DNA of 64,000 nucleotides, from positions 434,001-498,000 of the forward strand of contig NZ_JAAOYO010000002.1 of assembly GCF_011759505.1 (NCBI RefSeq), read 5' to 3'. The notes beneath the pieces were generated by a model. That model was not told the DNA's origin. It worked only from the letters and a program-made list of their open reading frames with translations, and searched no databases. Origin of the DNA: Curtobacterium salicis (GTDB lineage Bacteria; Actinomycetota; Actinomycetes; Actinomycetales; Microbacteriaceae). Position 1 is the stretch's first letter. Every line of letters begins with the position of its first letter. The position numbers and the translations under genes are program-made. Positions 49,826 to 58,705 of the stretch are shown here, piece after piece.

Positions 49826-50168
49826 GGTGTCTCCTTCCGAGTGGCCCGCCGGGCGTTCCCAGCGGGTGCTGTTCACGGATGAGACGGGCTGGAGAGGACG
49901 TTCGTCACGGCCGCGGCACGACTTCCAGCCGCATTCCAGGAACCCACCCGTTCCGGGGGCCGGACTTGTACCCCGAACCGTCTCGTGTGCCGATAGCGGC
50001 TCCGATGGTGCGCGGACCGCGCGAATGGGACTGACCCCGCGCCCCGCGTCACCGTGCGGATCGAGGCGGGGCGCGCCTCCAGTCTGGGACCGCTCGCAGA
50101 CGGCCCTCGTGCGCACGAGGGGTACATCGGGCTGAGGGGCGAGGCGGCCCGACCGGTAGGAACGAGGG
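49826..50168. promoter_or_regulatory. Divergent intergenic region, asp23 operon and hydrolase fusion
   Basis: 343 bp with no gene on either strand. It must carry the promoters of both flanking units. On the minus strand GGTTCGGGGTACA near 49965-49985 resembles an alternative-sigma (sigma-B-like) -10 GGGTA, but I could not place a convincing -35. Nothing else stands out. Confidence 0.4.
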
Positions 50169-51518
50169 ATGACGGCGACCGCGTTCTGCCTCCACGCCCT
50201 CGGGTCCAGCTCCCAGGAGTTCCAGGCGTTGCGTGCCCGGCTCGACGGCACGCTCGACCTGGTCGGCATCGACCTCCCCGGCTTCGGGACCAGCTCTGCG
50301 GAGGGCGGGACGACCGTCGAGGAGATGGCCGTGCTCGTCGAGCGGGCCATCGGCACCAGCGGGGCCACCGAGTGGGCGCTCATCGGCCACTCGATGGGCG
50401 GGAAGGTCGCCTCGGTCGTCGCCGGACGCACGATGAGCGGCGCGAACGGGCTGTTCGGGCTGCGGGCCGTCGTGCTCCTGGCCGCGTCCCCGCTCGCTCC
50501 CGAACCCATGGACGAGGAGCGCCGCGCGTCGATGCTCTCCTGGGCGGCCGACCACGAGATCGGCCCCGACGAGGCCGCGGAGTTCGTCAGCGCGAACACT
50601 GCCGCCCCGCTGCCTCCCGAGCCGTACGCGATGGCCGTCCACGACGTGCAGCGCGCCGATCCGGGCGCGTGGACCGCCTGGCTGCTCCGGGGCAGCCGCG
50701 AGGACTGGTCCGACGCGGTCGAGCCGAGCCCGGTGCCCGCACTGGTGCTCGCCGGTGCCGAGGACGGCGACCTGGGACCGGAGGCGCAGCGCGAGCTGAA
50801 CCTGCCGCACTGGCCGCGGGGTGAGTTCGACGTCGTGCCCGGTGCCGCGCACCTCCTGCCATGGGAACAGCCCGACGCCGTCGCCGACCGGATCCGCTCC
50901 TTCTGGGAGCGACGGGTCGACCACGGGCCCGCTGTCCCGACCGCATCGGCGCGGGTCATCGCCTCCCCGCGCGTGAGCGCCAAGAACCGCGGCGTGCTGG
51001 CGGTCCGCGCACTCCCGGACGACCCGGCCGCGGAACCGCGTGCGCTCTCCGTCGCCCAACTCGACACCCTCCGGGCCGTCGCGCGCGTCGTGGTGCCGCA
51101 GCCCGCCGGACGTCAGATCGACCTGGCCCTGCGCGTCGACGCGCAGCTCGCCGACGGCCTGGGTGACGGCTGGCGCGTCGACGGACTGCCCACCGACCCC
51201 GACGCGTACCGTGCGGCGCTCGACGTCCTCGCCCCGGAGGCGGCCGTCTCGGACGAGCACCTGGCCGACGTCCTCGACGCGATCGACGCCGGCACGTACA
51301 CCCCCGCCGGTGGCACCCTCGACGGCGGCCAGCTGCGCGCCTGGTCCGAGGACGCCGGCGTCGACCTCGTCAAGCAGTGGCTCGCCCACCCGGCGACGAT
51401 GGCCGCGATCGACTACGACGGCTTCGCCAACGGCGGGGACGGCGTCCGCAAACAGGGCTTCCAACTGCTGGGAGCCGGACAACGCGAAGCATGGGAACCG
51501 GACGGAGCAACACCATGA
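50169..51518 (+). CDS. Fusion of alpha/beta-hydrolase and gluconate-2-dehydrogenase-subunit-3-like domain
   Basis: 449 residues. Residues 1-255 are an alpha/beta-hydrolase: oxyanion region CLHALGSSSQEF, nucleophile elbow LIGHSMGGK (Ser75), late acid in LAGAEDGDLG and His in PGAAHLLPWEQ. From about 290 the sequence resembles the small subunit of gluconate-2-dehydrogenase-type GMC enzymes (LDTLRAVARVVVPQ, DAIDAGTYTPAGG, FANGGDGVRKQGFQLLG). In related bacteria this subunit is a separate protein paired with a GMC flavoprotein; here the GMC gene follows with a 4-bp ATGA overlap. The fused hydrolase may process the oxidised product, for example a lactone. That function is inferred. Confidence 0.8.
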   Translation: MTATAFCLHALGSSSQEFQALRARLDGTLDLVGIDLPGFGTSSAEGGTTVEEMAVLVERAIGTSGATEWALIGHSMGGKVASVVAGRTMSGANGLFGLRAVVLLAASPLAPEPMDEERRASMLSWAADHEIGPDEAAEFVSANTAAPLPPEPYAMAVHDVQRADPGAWTAWLLRGSREDWSDAVEPSPVPALVLAGAEDGDLGPEAQRELNLPHWPRGEFDVVPGAAHLLPWEQPDAVADRIRSFWERRVDHGPAVPTASARVIASPRVSAKNRGVLAVRALPDDPAAEPRALSVAQLDTLRAVARVVVPQPAGRQIDLALRVDAQLADGLGDGWRVDGLPTDPDAYRAALDVLAPEAAVSDEHLADVLDAIDAGTYTPAGGTLDGGQLRAWSEDAGVDLVKQWLAHPATMAAIDYDGFANGGDGVRKQGFQLLGAGQREAWEPDGATP

Positions 51519-53104
51519 GGCTCGAACACCAGCGACGCCACAGCGAGGACGAGATCGTGGACGCGGTCGTCGTCGGCACCGGAGCGGGCGGCGCGCCACT
51601 GCTCGCCAGCCTGGCCCGCGCCGGCCTCCGGGTCGTCGCGCTCGAGGCCGGCCGCAACACCGAACCCGGCGACCACCTGCCCGACGAGGTCGAGGCACCG
51701 GCGGACATCAACTGGATGGAGGAGCGGATCAGCGGCGGTGGCGCCCCGACCGCCTTCGGTCCGAACAACAGCGGCACCGGTGTCGGCGGTTCGACCCTGC
51801 ACTGGGGTGCCTTCACGCCCCGTCCGAGCGCCCACGACCTGCACCTGGCGACGGAGTCCGGGCAGGGTCACGACTGGCCGATCGACCACGCCGAACTCAT
51901 CCGGTACATCGAGCAGGTCGAGCACGACGTGGGGGTCGCCGGACCCGAGCACTACCCGTGGGACCCGTCCCGCCGCTACTCGATGCGCCCGCCGGGACGG
52001 AACGCGTCGTCGGACATGATGATGCGGGGCGCCGCGGCGGTGGGGATCACCGCCACCGACGCCCCCGTCGCCCTGACCACGGAGGACCGCCACCAGGAGC
52101 ACCACGGACTGCGTCACGCCTGCGTCTCGTGCGGCTCCTGCCACCAGGGTTGCCGGAACGGCGCGAAGGTGTCGATGGACACCACGTACCTGCCGGCCGC
52201 CGTCGCGTTCGGTGCGGAGATCCGACCCGAGGCCTTCGTCCACGGCATCGAACTCGACGCCAGCGGTGCGGTGGAAGCCGTCGTGTACCGCCAGGACGGT
52301 CGGGACCACCGGCAGCGCACCCGTGCGCTCGTGCTCGCCGCCGGCGGTGTCGAGACCCCACGCCTGCTCCTGCACACCGGGCTCGCGAACAGCAGCGACC
52401 AGGTCGGCCGGAACTTCACCGCGCACGGCGCCACCCAGGTGTGGGCCCGCTTCGACGAGTCGATGCGCTCCTACCGCGGCTACCCGTCCTCGATCATCAC
52501 CGAGGACTTCGTCCGACCGACCGACGCGGACTTCGCCGGCGGGTACCTCATCCAGAGCCTCGGCGTGCAGCCGCTGACCTTCGCCACCTCGCTGGTCCGC
52601 GGCGGTGGGCTCCGCGGGGCAGCGCTCGTCAAGGCGATGCGCGACTACCCGCACATGGCCGGTGTCGGCATCAACGCCGAGTGCCTGCCGTACGAGGACA
52701 ACCGACTCGTCCTCGGGGACGAGGTCGACGAGCACGGCATCCGCAAGGCCACGATCACCTTCACCCCGGGCGAGAACGAGGACGCGATCGGTCGGCACGC
52801 GGTGCGGACGATGACCGCGATCGTCGAGGCCGCCGGCGGCGAGGACGTCCGGGTCCTCGAACGGACTGCGCACACGATCGGCACCGCACGGATGGGCGCC
52901 GACGCGGGCAGTTCGGTCGTCGACGCGGCGGGCCGGTCCTGGGACGTCCCGAACCTGTGGGTGTGCGACAACTCCGTCTTCCCGAGCGCCGTGATCGCGA
53001 ACCCGGCGCTGACGATCATGGCGCTGTCCCTCCGCACGGCGGACCGGATGCTCCGCGGAGACGCCGCAGCGGACCGTTCGGCTGGACTGGTCGCCGCCGT
53101 CTGA
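51515..53104 (+). CDS. GMC-family FAD-dependent oxidoreductase (gluconate/sugar dehydrogenase large-subunit type)
   Basis: 529 residues. FAD motif VVVGTGAGGAPLLASLARAG, GVGGSTLHWGAFTPRP, a Cys-rich insertion CVSCGSCHQGCRNGAK, the second FAD segment LVLAAGGVETPRLLLHTGLANSS, and the C-terminal catalytic region AHTIGTARMGADAGSS and DNSVFPSAVIANPALTIMALSLR. Oxidises an alcohol or sugar hydroxyl; substrate unknown. No signal peptide. Translationally coupled to the hydrolase fusion. Confidence 0.9.
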   Translation: MRLEHQRRHSEDEIVDAVVVGTGAGGAPLLASLARAGLRVVALEAGRNTEPGDHLPDEVEAPADINWMEERISGGGAPTAFGPNNSGTGVGGSTLHWGAFTPRPSAHDLHLATESGQGHDWPIDHAELIRYIEQVEHDVGVAGPEHYPWDPSRRYSMRPPGRNASSDMMMRGAAAVGITATDAPVALTTEDRHQEHHGLRHACVSCGSCHQGCRNGAKVSMDTTYLPAAVAFGAEIRPEAFVHGIELDASGAVEAVVYRQDGRDHRQRTRALVLAAGGVETPRLLLHTGLANSSDQVGRNFTAHGATQVWARFDESMRSYRGYPSSIITEDFVRPTDADFAGGYLIQSLGVQPLTFATSLVRGGGLRGAALVKAMRDYPHMAGVGINAECLPYEDNRLVLGDEVDEHGIRKATITFTPGENEDAIGRHAVRTMTAIVEAAGGEDVRVLERTAHTIGTARMGADAGSSVVDAAGRSWDVPNLWVCDNSVFPSAVIANPALTIMALSLRTADRMLRGDAAADRSAGLVAAV

Positions 53105-53141
53105 GCCCTGCGCAACTGCGAGTCCGCCGCTGACACTTCCA

Positions 53142-53155
53142 TGACGAGAACGTCA
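53142..53155. promoter_or_regulatory. Candidate operator upstream of the AraC gene
   Basis: TGACG-AGAA-CGTCA inverted repeat, 143 bp before the AraC start, in the 193-bp gap after the GMC gene. Symmetry and position only. Confidence 0.3.
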
Positions 53156-53297
53156 ACCCCTGCACGTATGACGGACACCCGGGTACCGTTCCAGTCAGCG
53201 AGCTTCGCTCGACGTCCAGTTCCTCGAACGTCGCGGGAGCGCTGACAGGGACAGCAGCGATCCGACCGCCTGCTCGGCGGCCGTCAGGGAGACGAGC

Positions 53298-54305
53298 ATG
53301 ACCAGCACGCTCGACGTCACCGCCCGACGGGCCGACACCACGGCGCGGGCCGCTGGTGCGGTCAGACCGGTCCGCATCGAGGCCTCCGGCACCTCGAGCG
53401 ACGCGGTCGTCGCGGACATCGGGCGGCTCTACGACGGCCGCGAGTGGGAAGCCCACGCCACCGACCACCCGTTCGCCTACCGCTACAGCGCGGTGGGCGA
53501 CGGGGACGTCACGCTCCGCCGGTCCCAGATCGGCGGGCTCATCCGCGGCGCGATCCCCCGCTCCCCCGACTACGTCGTGCAGTGGATCACGTCCGGGCAG
53601 GGCGTTCCCGACGTGACGCAGGACCGGGTGCCGCTGCAGCTCGACGTCCCGATGCTCTTCCCGACGTGCCGTGAGTTCGTCTTCGAGTACGAGGACTACG
53701 ACCAGCGGCTCGTGCACATGTCGCGTCGACTCGTACACGAGGTCGCTGACGAGATGTTCCACACCGGTCAGGTCACCGACCTCGGCATCGACCACCTGCG
53801 GACCCTCGAGCCGACGGCGATCACGCAGTGGCGGAGCAGCCTCGCGCTGCTCTCCCGGGAACTCCGGACCGGCGGGGTCGACACCCTGCTCTGGCACACC
53901 CTGACGCGCGGGACCGCGGCCGCGTTCCTCCGGATGTACCCGCCGACGGTGACGGCACTGCCGCCCGCCGTGCTCCTGCCCCGCCGGGCCCGCCTGCGCG
54001 CCGCCGTCGAGTACGTCCACGAGCACGTCGCGGAGCCGATGAGCGTCTCGGACATCGCCGACGCGGCGGGCCTGAGCGTCCGAGCGACCCAGGAGGCGTT
54101 CCAGCGGCACCTGGACCAGACCCCGATGACCTACCTGCTCCGCACCCATCTCGAGCGTGTCCGGCGGGACCTCCTGCAGGCAGACGCGTCCGGGACGTCG
54201 GTACAGACGATCGCCCGCCGCTGGGGGTTCGCGCACCTCGGCCGGTTCTCGGCGGCGTACCGCAGCGAGTTCGGCGAGTACCCGCGCGCGACCCTGCGGA
54301 GCTGA
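53298..54305 (+). CDS. AraC-family transcriptional regulator
   Basis: 335 residues. N-terminal sensing domain with FAYRYSAVGDGDVTLRRSQIGG, VPMLFPTCREFVFEYEDYDQRLVHM; C-terminal DNA-binding domain SVSDIADAAGLSVRATQEAFQRHLDQTPMTYLLRTHLERVRRDL and VQTIARRWGFAHLGRFSAAYRSEFGEYPR. Very similar in layout to the regulator at 21899. Good ribosome site GGGAGACGAGC. May regulate the hydrolase/GMC pair. Confidence 0.92.
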   Translation: MTSTLDVTARRADTTARAAGAVRPVRIEASGTSSDAVVADIGRLYDGREWEAHATDHPFAYRYSAVGDGDVTLRRSQIGGLIRGAIPRSPDYVVQWITSGQGVPDVTQDRVPLQLDVPMLFPTCREFVFEYEDYDQRLVHMSRRLVHEVADEMFHTGQVTDLGIDHLRTLEPTAITQWRSSLALLSRELRTGGVDTLLWHTLTRGTAAAFLRMYPPTVTALPPAVLLPRRARLRAAVEYVHEHVAEPMSVSDIADAAGLSVRATQEAFQRHLDQTPMTYLLRTHLERVRRDLLQADASGTSVQTIARRWGFAHLGRFSAAYRSEFGEYPRATLRS

Positions 54306-54323
54306 GCGGGCACGGACCCGGTG

Positions 54324-54369
54324 AACGGCCGACGGGCCCGGCGCGACCGCAACGGGCCCGTCGGCCGTT
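54324..54369. terminator. 16-bp perfect bidirectional hairpin between AraC and GH43 genes
   Basis: Arms 54324-54339 (AACGGCCGACGGGCCC) and 54354-54369 pair perfectly around a 14-base loop, between two convergent genes. Confidence 0.75.
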
Positions 54370-54378
54370 CGTCCGATC

Positions 54379-56283
54379 TCACCGCACCGTGCGCACGGTG
54401 CTCACTCGCAGGTCCTCGAACGTGCTCGTCGACCCGGCACCACCGAGCGAGATGAGCCCGATCCGCGGTGTCGCCCCGAGGTCGGCCGTCCACGTGCCGC
54501 CGCGCACGAAGTGCCGACCGTCGACGCTGGTGGACGCGGTGTAGCGGTGCTCGCCGTCGACGACCCGGTGCACGATCCGGAGCGTCGTGGCGTCCCCGAC
54601 CGGCCCGACGACCATGTTGCCGTAGCTCGGCGCCCCCTCGGGTTGCCCGCTGACCTGCTTGCCGAACTCCGTCTGTCGGGTGTCGTAGATCGAGTTCGAG
54701 ACGAGGCGGACGTAGTCGCCGTCGTCGCCGTACACGACGAGGCCGCCCTGCCGGTAGTTGAACGTGTCACCGGTCGCCGGGGTGTCCATCCGGACCCGGG
54801 TCTCGAGGACGTAGTCGCCGGCCGGGGCGCGTTCAGTGAGCACCGAGGCAAGTGGTGTCTGCGGCGGGTGCAGGTCGGCGTCCTGCGTCTGCCACGAGAA
54901 CGCGCCACCCGAGACCCGGTAGGTCGACGGATCGGGCTGCCGCGTCCAGGTCAGCGCCGCTGGCAGCTCGTCTCCGTCGAACCCGGTCGACAGCGACCGG
55001 ATCGTCCGACCCGGCACGTCGGTCCGAACGGTGTGGGGTCGGTACGCCGAGCGCTGACCCGGCTGCGCCGCCGGCGCGGGCTGCAGCGAGTCGGACGGTC
55101 CCGCTCCCCCGCGCACCACGGGCCACCCGCGGACCCAGTCGAGCGGGTCGATGAGCGCCGGGCGCTTCGTGTAGCCGGTCTGCCCGGCGTAGTACGGGTC
55201 CGTCCGGTCGACCGCGTGGTAGATGATCCAGTCCTGCCCGGCGAAGTCCCTGACCACGGTGTTGTGCCCCGTGCCCACCCAGCGGTTCCCGTTCTGTGCC
55301 AGGAGGGGCGAGCCGCCGACCCGGGTGTCCGTGATCGCGACACCGTCACGGTCGCGGAACGGCCCGAGCGGGCTCTTGGAGCGGGCGACGAAGACGCCGT
55401 AGCCGGTCAGCGACCCGTTGCAGCAGTTCGTCGCGGAGCCCATGTAGTACCACCAGCCGCCGTGGCGCAGGAGGTACGAGCCCTCGTACCGGTTGTCGAT
55501 CGCGATCTGCCGTTCGGTCTCCGGCAGGGAGCGCAGTCCGTCCGCCGTCAGCTGTCGGACGTGCACTCCGCCGAAGTAGCTGCCGAAGTACAGGAAGGTC
55601 CGGCCAGAGGCGGTGATGACCTCGGGGTCGAACGACCACCGGGCACCCTTGCCGTTCGGTGCCGTCTGGGGAGCGACGACCGGGCCGCCGGAGTCCGTCC
55701 ACGGGCCGGTCGGGCTGCTGCTGGTCGCGACGCCGATCGCCGAACCGCCCCCGGTCGGCCCGGTCGACGAGGGGGTGTCCGACGCCGTGTAGTACAGGAA
55801 CCAGGTACCCCCGCGCGACACGACGTCGGGTGCCCAGATGCCGTTGGCGTCGCCGACCCAGGTCGGCTTGGTGGTGAACGCGTCGCCGACGTACGTCCAG
55901 TCCGTCAGGTTCGTGGACCGGTAGGTCGGCACGCTGTGCTGCACGAGCTCGCCGGTGGCGGTCTTCTCGGTCGCCGTCAGGGCGTCGGTCGTGCAGTACA
56001 GGTACCAGTTGCGGTCGCGGCCGGTCCCGTGGATGGCGGTCGGGTCGGCGCAGCTCGCCGCCGTCTGGCCGTCCGGGAGGCGCAGTGCCATCGGGTTCTG
56101 GTGCGTCGCCGCCGGCGTGTGGCCGCGTCCGGCAGACGCCCCCGCATGCGCGGAAACGGCACCGCTCGACACCGAGATGGTCGGTGCGGCGGGCGGTGGT
56201 GGTGCGGCGGTCGCGGGGCCGGCTAGGGCCTGCGCCCCGACGATGGTCACGGCCGCGAGGGTGATCGCGATGGTTCGGCGCAC
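54379..56283 (-). CDS. Secreted glycoside hydrolase family 43 enzyme (arabinanase/arabinofuranosidase-like)
   Basis: 634 residues, GTG start with GAGAGG upstream. Sec signal peptide to about residue 27 (GPATAAPPP). Five-bladed beta-propeller with the three GH43 acidic residues: general base Asp80 in SCADPTAI, Asp153 in GIWAPDVV and general acid Glu267 in RYEGSYLL. From about 440 a beta-sandwich domain (FDGDELPAALTWTR, DYVRLVSNSIYD, IGLISLGGAGSTSTFEDLRVS) resembles the concanavalin-like C-terminal module of GH43 enzymes. Degrades plant arabinan or arabinoxylan, consistent with a plant-associated lifestyle. Confidence 0.88.
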   Translation of the reverse strand: MRRTIAITLAAVTIVGAQALAGPATAAPPPPAAPTISVSSGAVSAHAGASAGRGHTPAATHQNPMALRLPDGQTAASCADPTAIHGTGRDRNWYLYCTTDALTATEKTATGELVQHSVPTYRSTNLTDWTYVGDAFTTKPTWVGDANGIWAPDVVSRGGTWFLYYTASDTPSSTGPTGGGSAIGVATSSSPTGPWTDSGGPVVAPQTAPNGKGARWSFDPEVITASGRTFLYFGSYFGGVHVRQLTADGLRSLPETERQIAIDNRYEGSYLLRHGGWWYYMGSATNCCNGSLTGYGVFVARSKSPLGPFRDRDGVAITDTRVGGSPLLAQNGNRWVGTGHNTVVRDFAGQDWIIYHAVDRTDPYYAGQTGYTKRPALIDPLDWVRGWPVVRGGAGPSDSLQPAPAAQPGQRSAYRPHTVRTDVPGRTIRSLSTGFDGDELPAALTWTRQPDPSTYRVSGGAFSWQTQDADLHPPQTPLASVLTERAPAGDYVLETRVRMDTPATGDTFNYRQGGLVVYGDDGDYVRLVSNSIYDTRQTEFGKQVSGQPEGAPSYGNMVVGPVGDATTLRIVHRVVDGEHRYTASTSVDGRHFVRGGTWTADLGATPRIGLISLGGAGSTSTFEDLRVSTVRTVR

Positions 56284-56368
56284 GGGACAGCCTCTCGTCG
56301 TTGAGGAGGTGGTGCCCGCGAGCGTAGCCCCGTCGCGCCCGGGCGGCCAGGGCCGCCGTCCGGATCGC

Positions 56369-57085
56369 CTACTTGTACGCGTTGACCGGACCGGCGTCCA
56401 TCGTGACGGACCCGTCGGGGTTGACCACCGGTCGCCGCTCGGACTTCGGCGCCGAGTACAGCTCGACCTTCTCGACGTGCACCTGCTCGCCGTTCGTGAT
56501 GACGCCGGGCACGCACGAGTAGACCTTGTCGTTGCTGTCGGCGTCGCGCGCCGCGATCTCGACGACGTCACCCGCGCCGTTGTCGATCGTCATGCCGACC
56601 TGGTAGCGACGGAACGACCCCGTGCCGTTCGACTGCGCGGAGTAGACCACCGGCACGATGCGGTCGATCTCGGGCGTCAGGGTGATCTCGACGACCTCGT
56701 CCGCCATCGTCGTCGCACCCCGGGCACCGCGCCGCTGGTCGCCGAGGTGTGTCACCGCACCGTCGGCGGTCCGCGGGGTGAACGCACGGTCGGTCTTCGT
56801 CCCGAACTGGGACACCGTCTCGACGTGGCCGTCGCGGTACCGCACCAGCGCGTACACGTCGTAGTCGGTGCTGTTCGGCCAGGAGATCGTCACCGTCGTC
56901 TTCTGGGTCTTGCGCAGGCTGACCGTCTGCCGCTTCTCGAGACTGATGCGGCCGGTGGCGACGCCGAGGTCCGTCACGGGCCCGGTCGCGGGTGCTGCCG
57001 CGGCTGCCGGTGCCGTTGCCGACGGGGTCACTGCTGCGGTGCCTGCCGCGTCGTCCTGCTTGTGCTTCTTGCCGATCCCGAACAT
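56369..57085 (-). CDS. TerD-family (tellurium resistance-like) protein
   Basis: 238 residues. Begins MFGIGKKHKQDDAAG, a Pro/Ala-rich linker to about 45, then a TerD-type beta-sandwich: TVTISWPNSTDYDVYALVRYRDGHVET, ATTMADEVVEITL, VPVVYSAQSNGTGSF and NGAGDVVEIAARD. Related proteins bind Ca2+ and are part of stress-response ter clusters, but no other ter gene is adjacent. Start at the ATG at 57083-57085. Confidence 0.75.
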   Translation of the reverse strand: MFGIGKKHKQDDAAGTAAVTPSATAPAAAAAPATGPVTDLGVATGRISLEKRQTVSLRKTQKTTVTISWPNSTDYDVYALVRYRDGHVETVSQFGTKTDRAFTPRTADGAVTHLGDQRRGARGATTMADEVVEITLTPEIDRIVPVVYSAQSNGTGSFRRYQVGMTIDNGAGDVVEIAARDADSNDKVYSCVPGVITNGEQVHVEKVELYSAPKSERRPVVNPDGSVTMDAGPVNAYK

Positions 57086-57279
57086 GTCGTCCCCCGTCGT
57101 CGCGCTGGTTGCTGGCGTCCTGCGCCGCTCACCATCGTGCCGCGGATGCGGCCGCGCGGCCACCACCCGCCCCGGACTGTGGAGAACTGCCCGGACCGGG
57201 CCACCTGTGGAGGGCGAGCGGACCTGCCAGCTGGTGACGAGCCTCCAGTCCGTCGATCCCGACGGGTAGAACTGGGGAC

Positions 57280-57792
57280 ATGACCCGACGCAGCCCCGGC
57301 CACCCCACCCCCGACGTCCCCGGCCCCGGACAGGAGTCGGTGTGGGACTACCCACGCCCGCCGCGCGTCGAGCGGACCGCCGCCCGGGTCGTCGTGCGGC
57401 TCGGCGGCCAGGTCGTCGCCGACACGACCGGCGCGGTCCGGGTGCTCGAGACCAGCCACCCCCCGGTGTACTACCTGCCGATCACCGACTTCGCGGCCGG
57501 TGCCCTGGTGCACACCAGCGGGTCGAGCATGTGCGAGTTCAAGGGCAGCGCGTCGTACTTCGACGTGCACGGCGGCGACCAGGTCGTGCGGCGCGGCGCC
57601 TGGACCTACCCGACGCCGTGGCAGGGGTACGGCGAACTGCGCGACATGGTGGCCGTGTACCCGTCGCAGATGGACTCGTGCGAGGTCGCCGGTGAGCGCG
57701 TCCGCGCGCAGGAGGGCGACTTCTACGGTGGCTGGATCACCGCGGACGTCGTCGGGCCGTTCAAGGGCGAGCCCGGGACGCTCGGGTGGTGA
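57280..57792 (+). CDS. DUF427 domain protein
   Basis: 170 residues. VVADTTGAVRVLETSHPPVYYLPITDF, then MCEFKGSASYFDVHG and WTYPTPWQGYGELRDMVAVYP are diagnostic of DUF427, a small beta-barrel-like family of unknown function. Ends GPFKGEPGTLGW. Overlaps the next gene by GTGA. Confidence 0.9.
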   Translation: MTRRSPGHPTPDVPGPGQESVWDYPRPPRVERTAARVVVRLGGQVVADTTGAVRVLETSHPPVYYLPITDFAAGALVHTSGSSMCEFKGSASYFDVHGGDQVVRRGAWTYPTPWQGYGELRDMVAVYPSQMDSCEVAGERVRAQEGDFYGGWITADVVGPFKGEPGTLGW

Positions 57793-58106
57793 CGGAGGCG
57801 CCGCTGCCGTCCGGCACCACCCGTCGCCGGGTCGAGCTCCGCCTGCACCGGCCGTGGTTCGCGTGGGGCGCGCGACCGACCGTCAGCGTGGACGGCGTCG
57901 GACAGCCGGCGCAGTGGGGGTCGGGCACCTGGGCGCTGCCGGACGACGGCGACGTCGAGTTCGCCGTCTTCTGCATCAACCGCGGCTGGCGGTTCGGCGG
58001 GGCCTCGGTCCGGGTCGCGACGGCGAGTGCTGCCGGAGCCGTGATCGAGTACCGGGCCGGCGCACTGCCCGTCGGCCCGGGGACACTGGTCGTCCGTCAG
58101 CGCTGA
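57789..58106 (+). CDS. Hypothetical protein (105 aa)
   Basis: GTG start overlapping the DUF427 stop. VELRLHRPWFAWGARPTVSVDGVGQPAQWG and WALPDDGDVEFAVFCINRGWRFGGASV suggest a compact beta-sandwich. No family recognised. The coupled position indicates a partner of the DUF427 protein. Confidence 0.65.
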   Translation: MTEAPLPSGTTRRRVELRLHRPWFAWGARPTVSVDGVGQPAQWGSGTWALPDDGDVEFAVFCINRGWRFGGASVRVATASAAGAVIEYRAGALPVGPGTLVVRQR

Positions 58107-58167
58107 GCAGGCGACACGGCGGGCTCGGCTGGCTGCGCGGCCCGGCCTCCCCCGGGGGAGCAGCCCC

Positions 58168-58461
58168 TCAGGCCCGCTCGGACCGGCGTGCCAGGACGAA
58201 GCGGGTGCGCTCCGCGAGGTCGTCGATGAACTCCCGGTGCTCGGGCTCGAGCAGGTCGTCCGCCGCGGGCTCCGCGAGGACGGGGACGCCCGGGCCGAGG
58301 AGCACCTCGACCGCGATCGGCACGCCCGCGAGGTCGACAGCGGGGATCGCGACGAGGTCGCTGCTGCCGGTCTGTAGGAGAGCGGCCGCGTACCGCATCA
58401 CGGCGGAGGCGGCGGCACTGCTGGTGAGGACGGATGTCAGTCCGTAGACGACGTACTTCAT
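58168..58461 (-). CDS. Hypothetical protein (97 aa)
   Basis: MKYVVYGLTSVLTSSAAASA at the start, then AVDLAGVPIAVEVLLGPGVPVL and a charged helical C-terminus (EHREFIDDLAERTRFVLARR). The mix of strands and helices resembles small actinobacterial proteins of unknown function. Start at the ATG at 58459-58461 (minus strand). The 244-bp gap upstream shows no gene. Confidence 0.6.
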   Translation of the reverse strand: MKYVVYGLTSVLTSSAAASAVMRYAAALLQTGSSDLVAIPAVDLAGVPIAVEVLLGPGVPVLAEPAADDLLEPEHREFIDDLAERTRFVLARRSERA

Positions 58462-58705
58462 GGTGAACCGGTTCTGACCAGTTCGATGCGTGCACGGCGG
58501 AGGCCGGCGGTGGTGTGCGCAGGTGTGGACCCGCACGAGCGGCGGGGCACCCGCAACCGAGTCAGGGCAACGGTCTCGTCGGGAACGCACGCATCGGGAT
58601 GGTCCGTACTCGTCTCAATGTACACCGGCGGTACGAGATCGACGATGGCTGTCGCCCAGGCGGCCGACGGGCTGCCCGGACGGGCAGCTGGTGCGAGGAG
58701 CGCGA

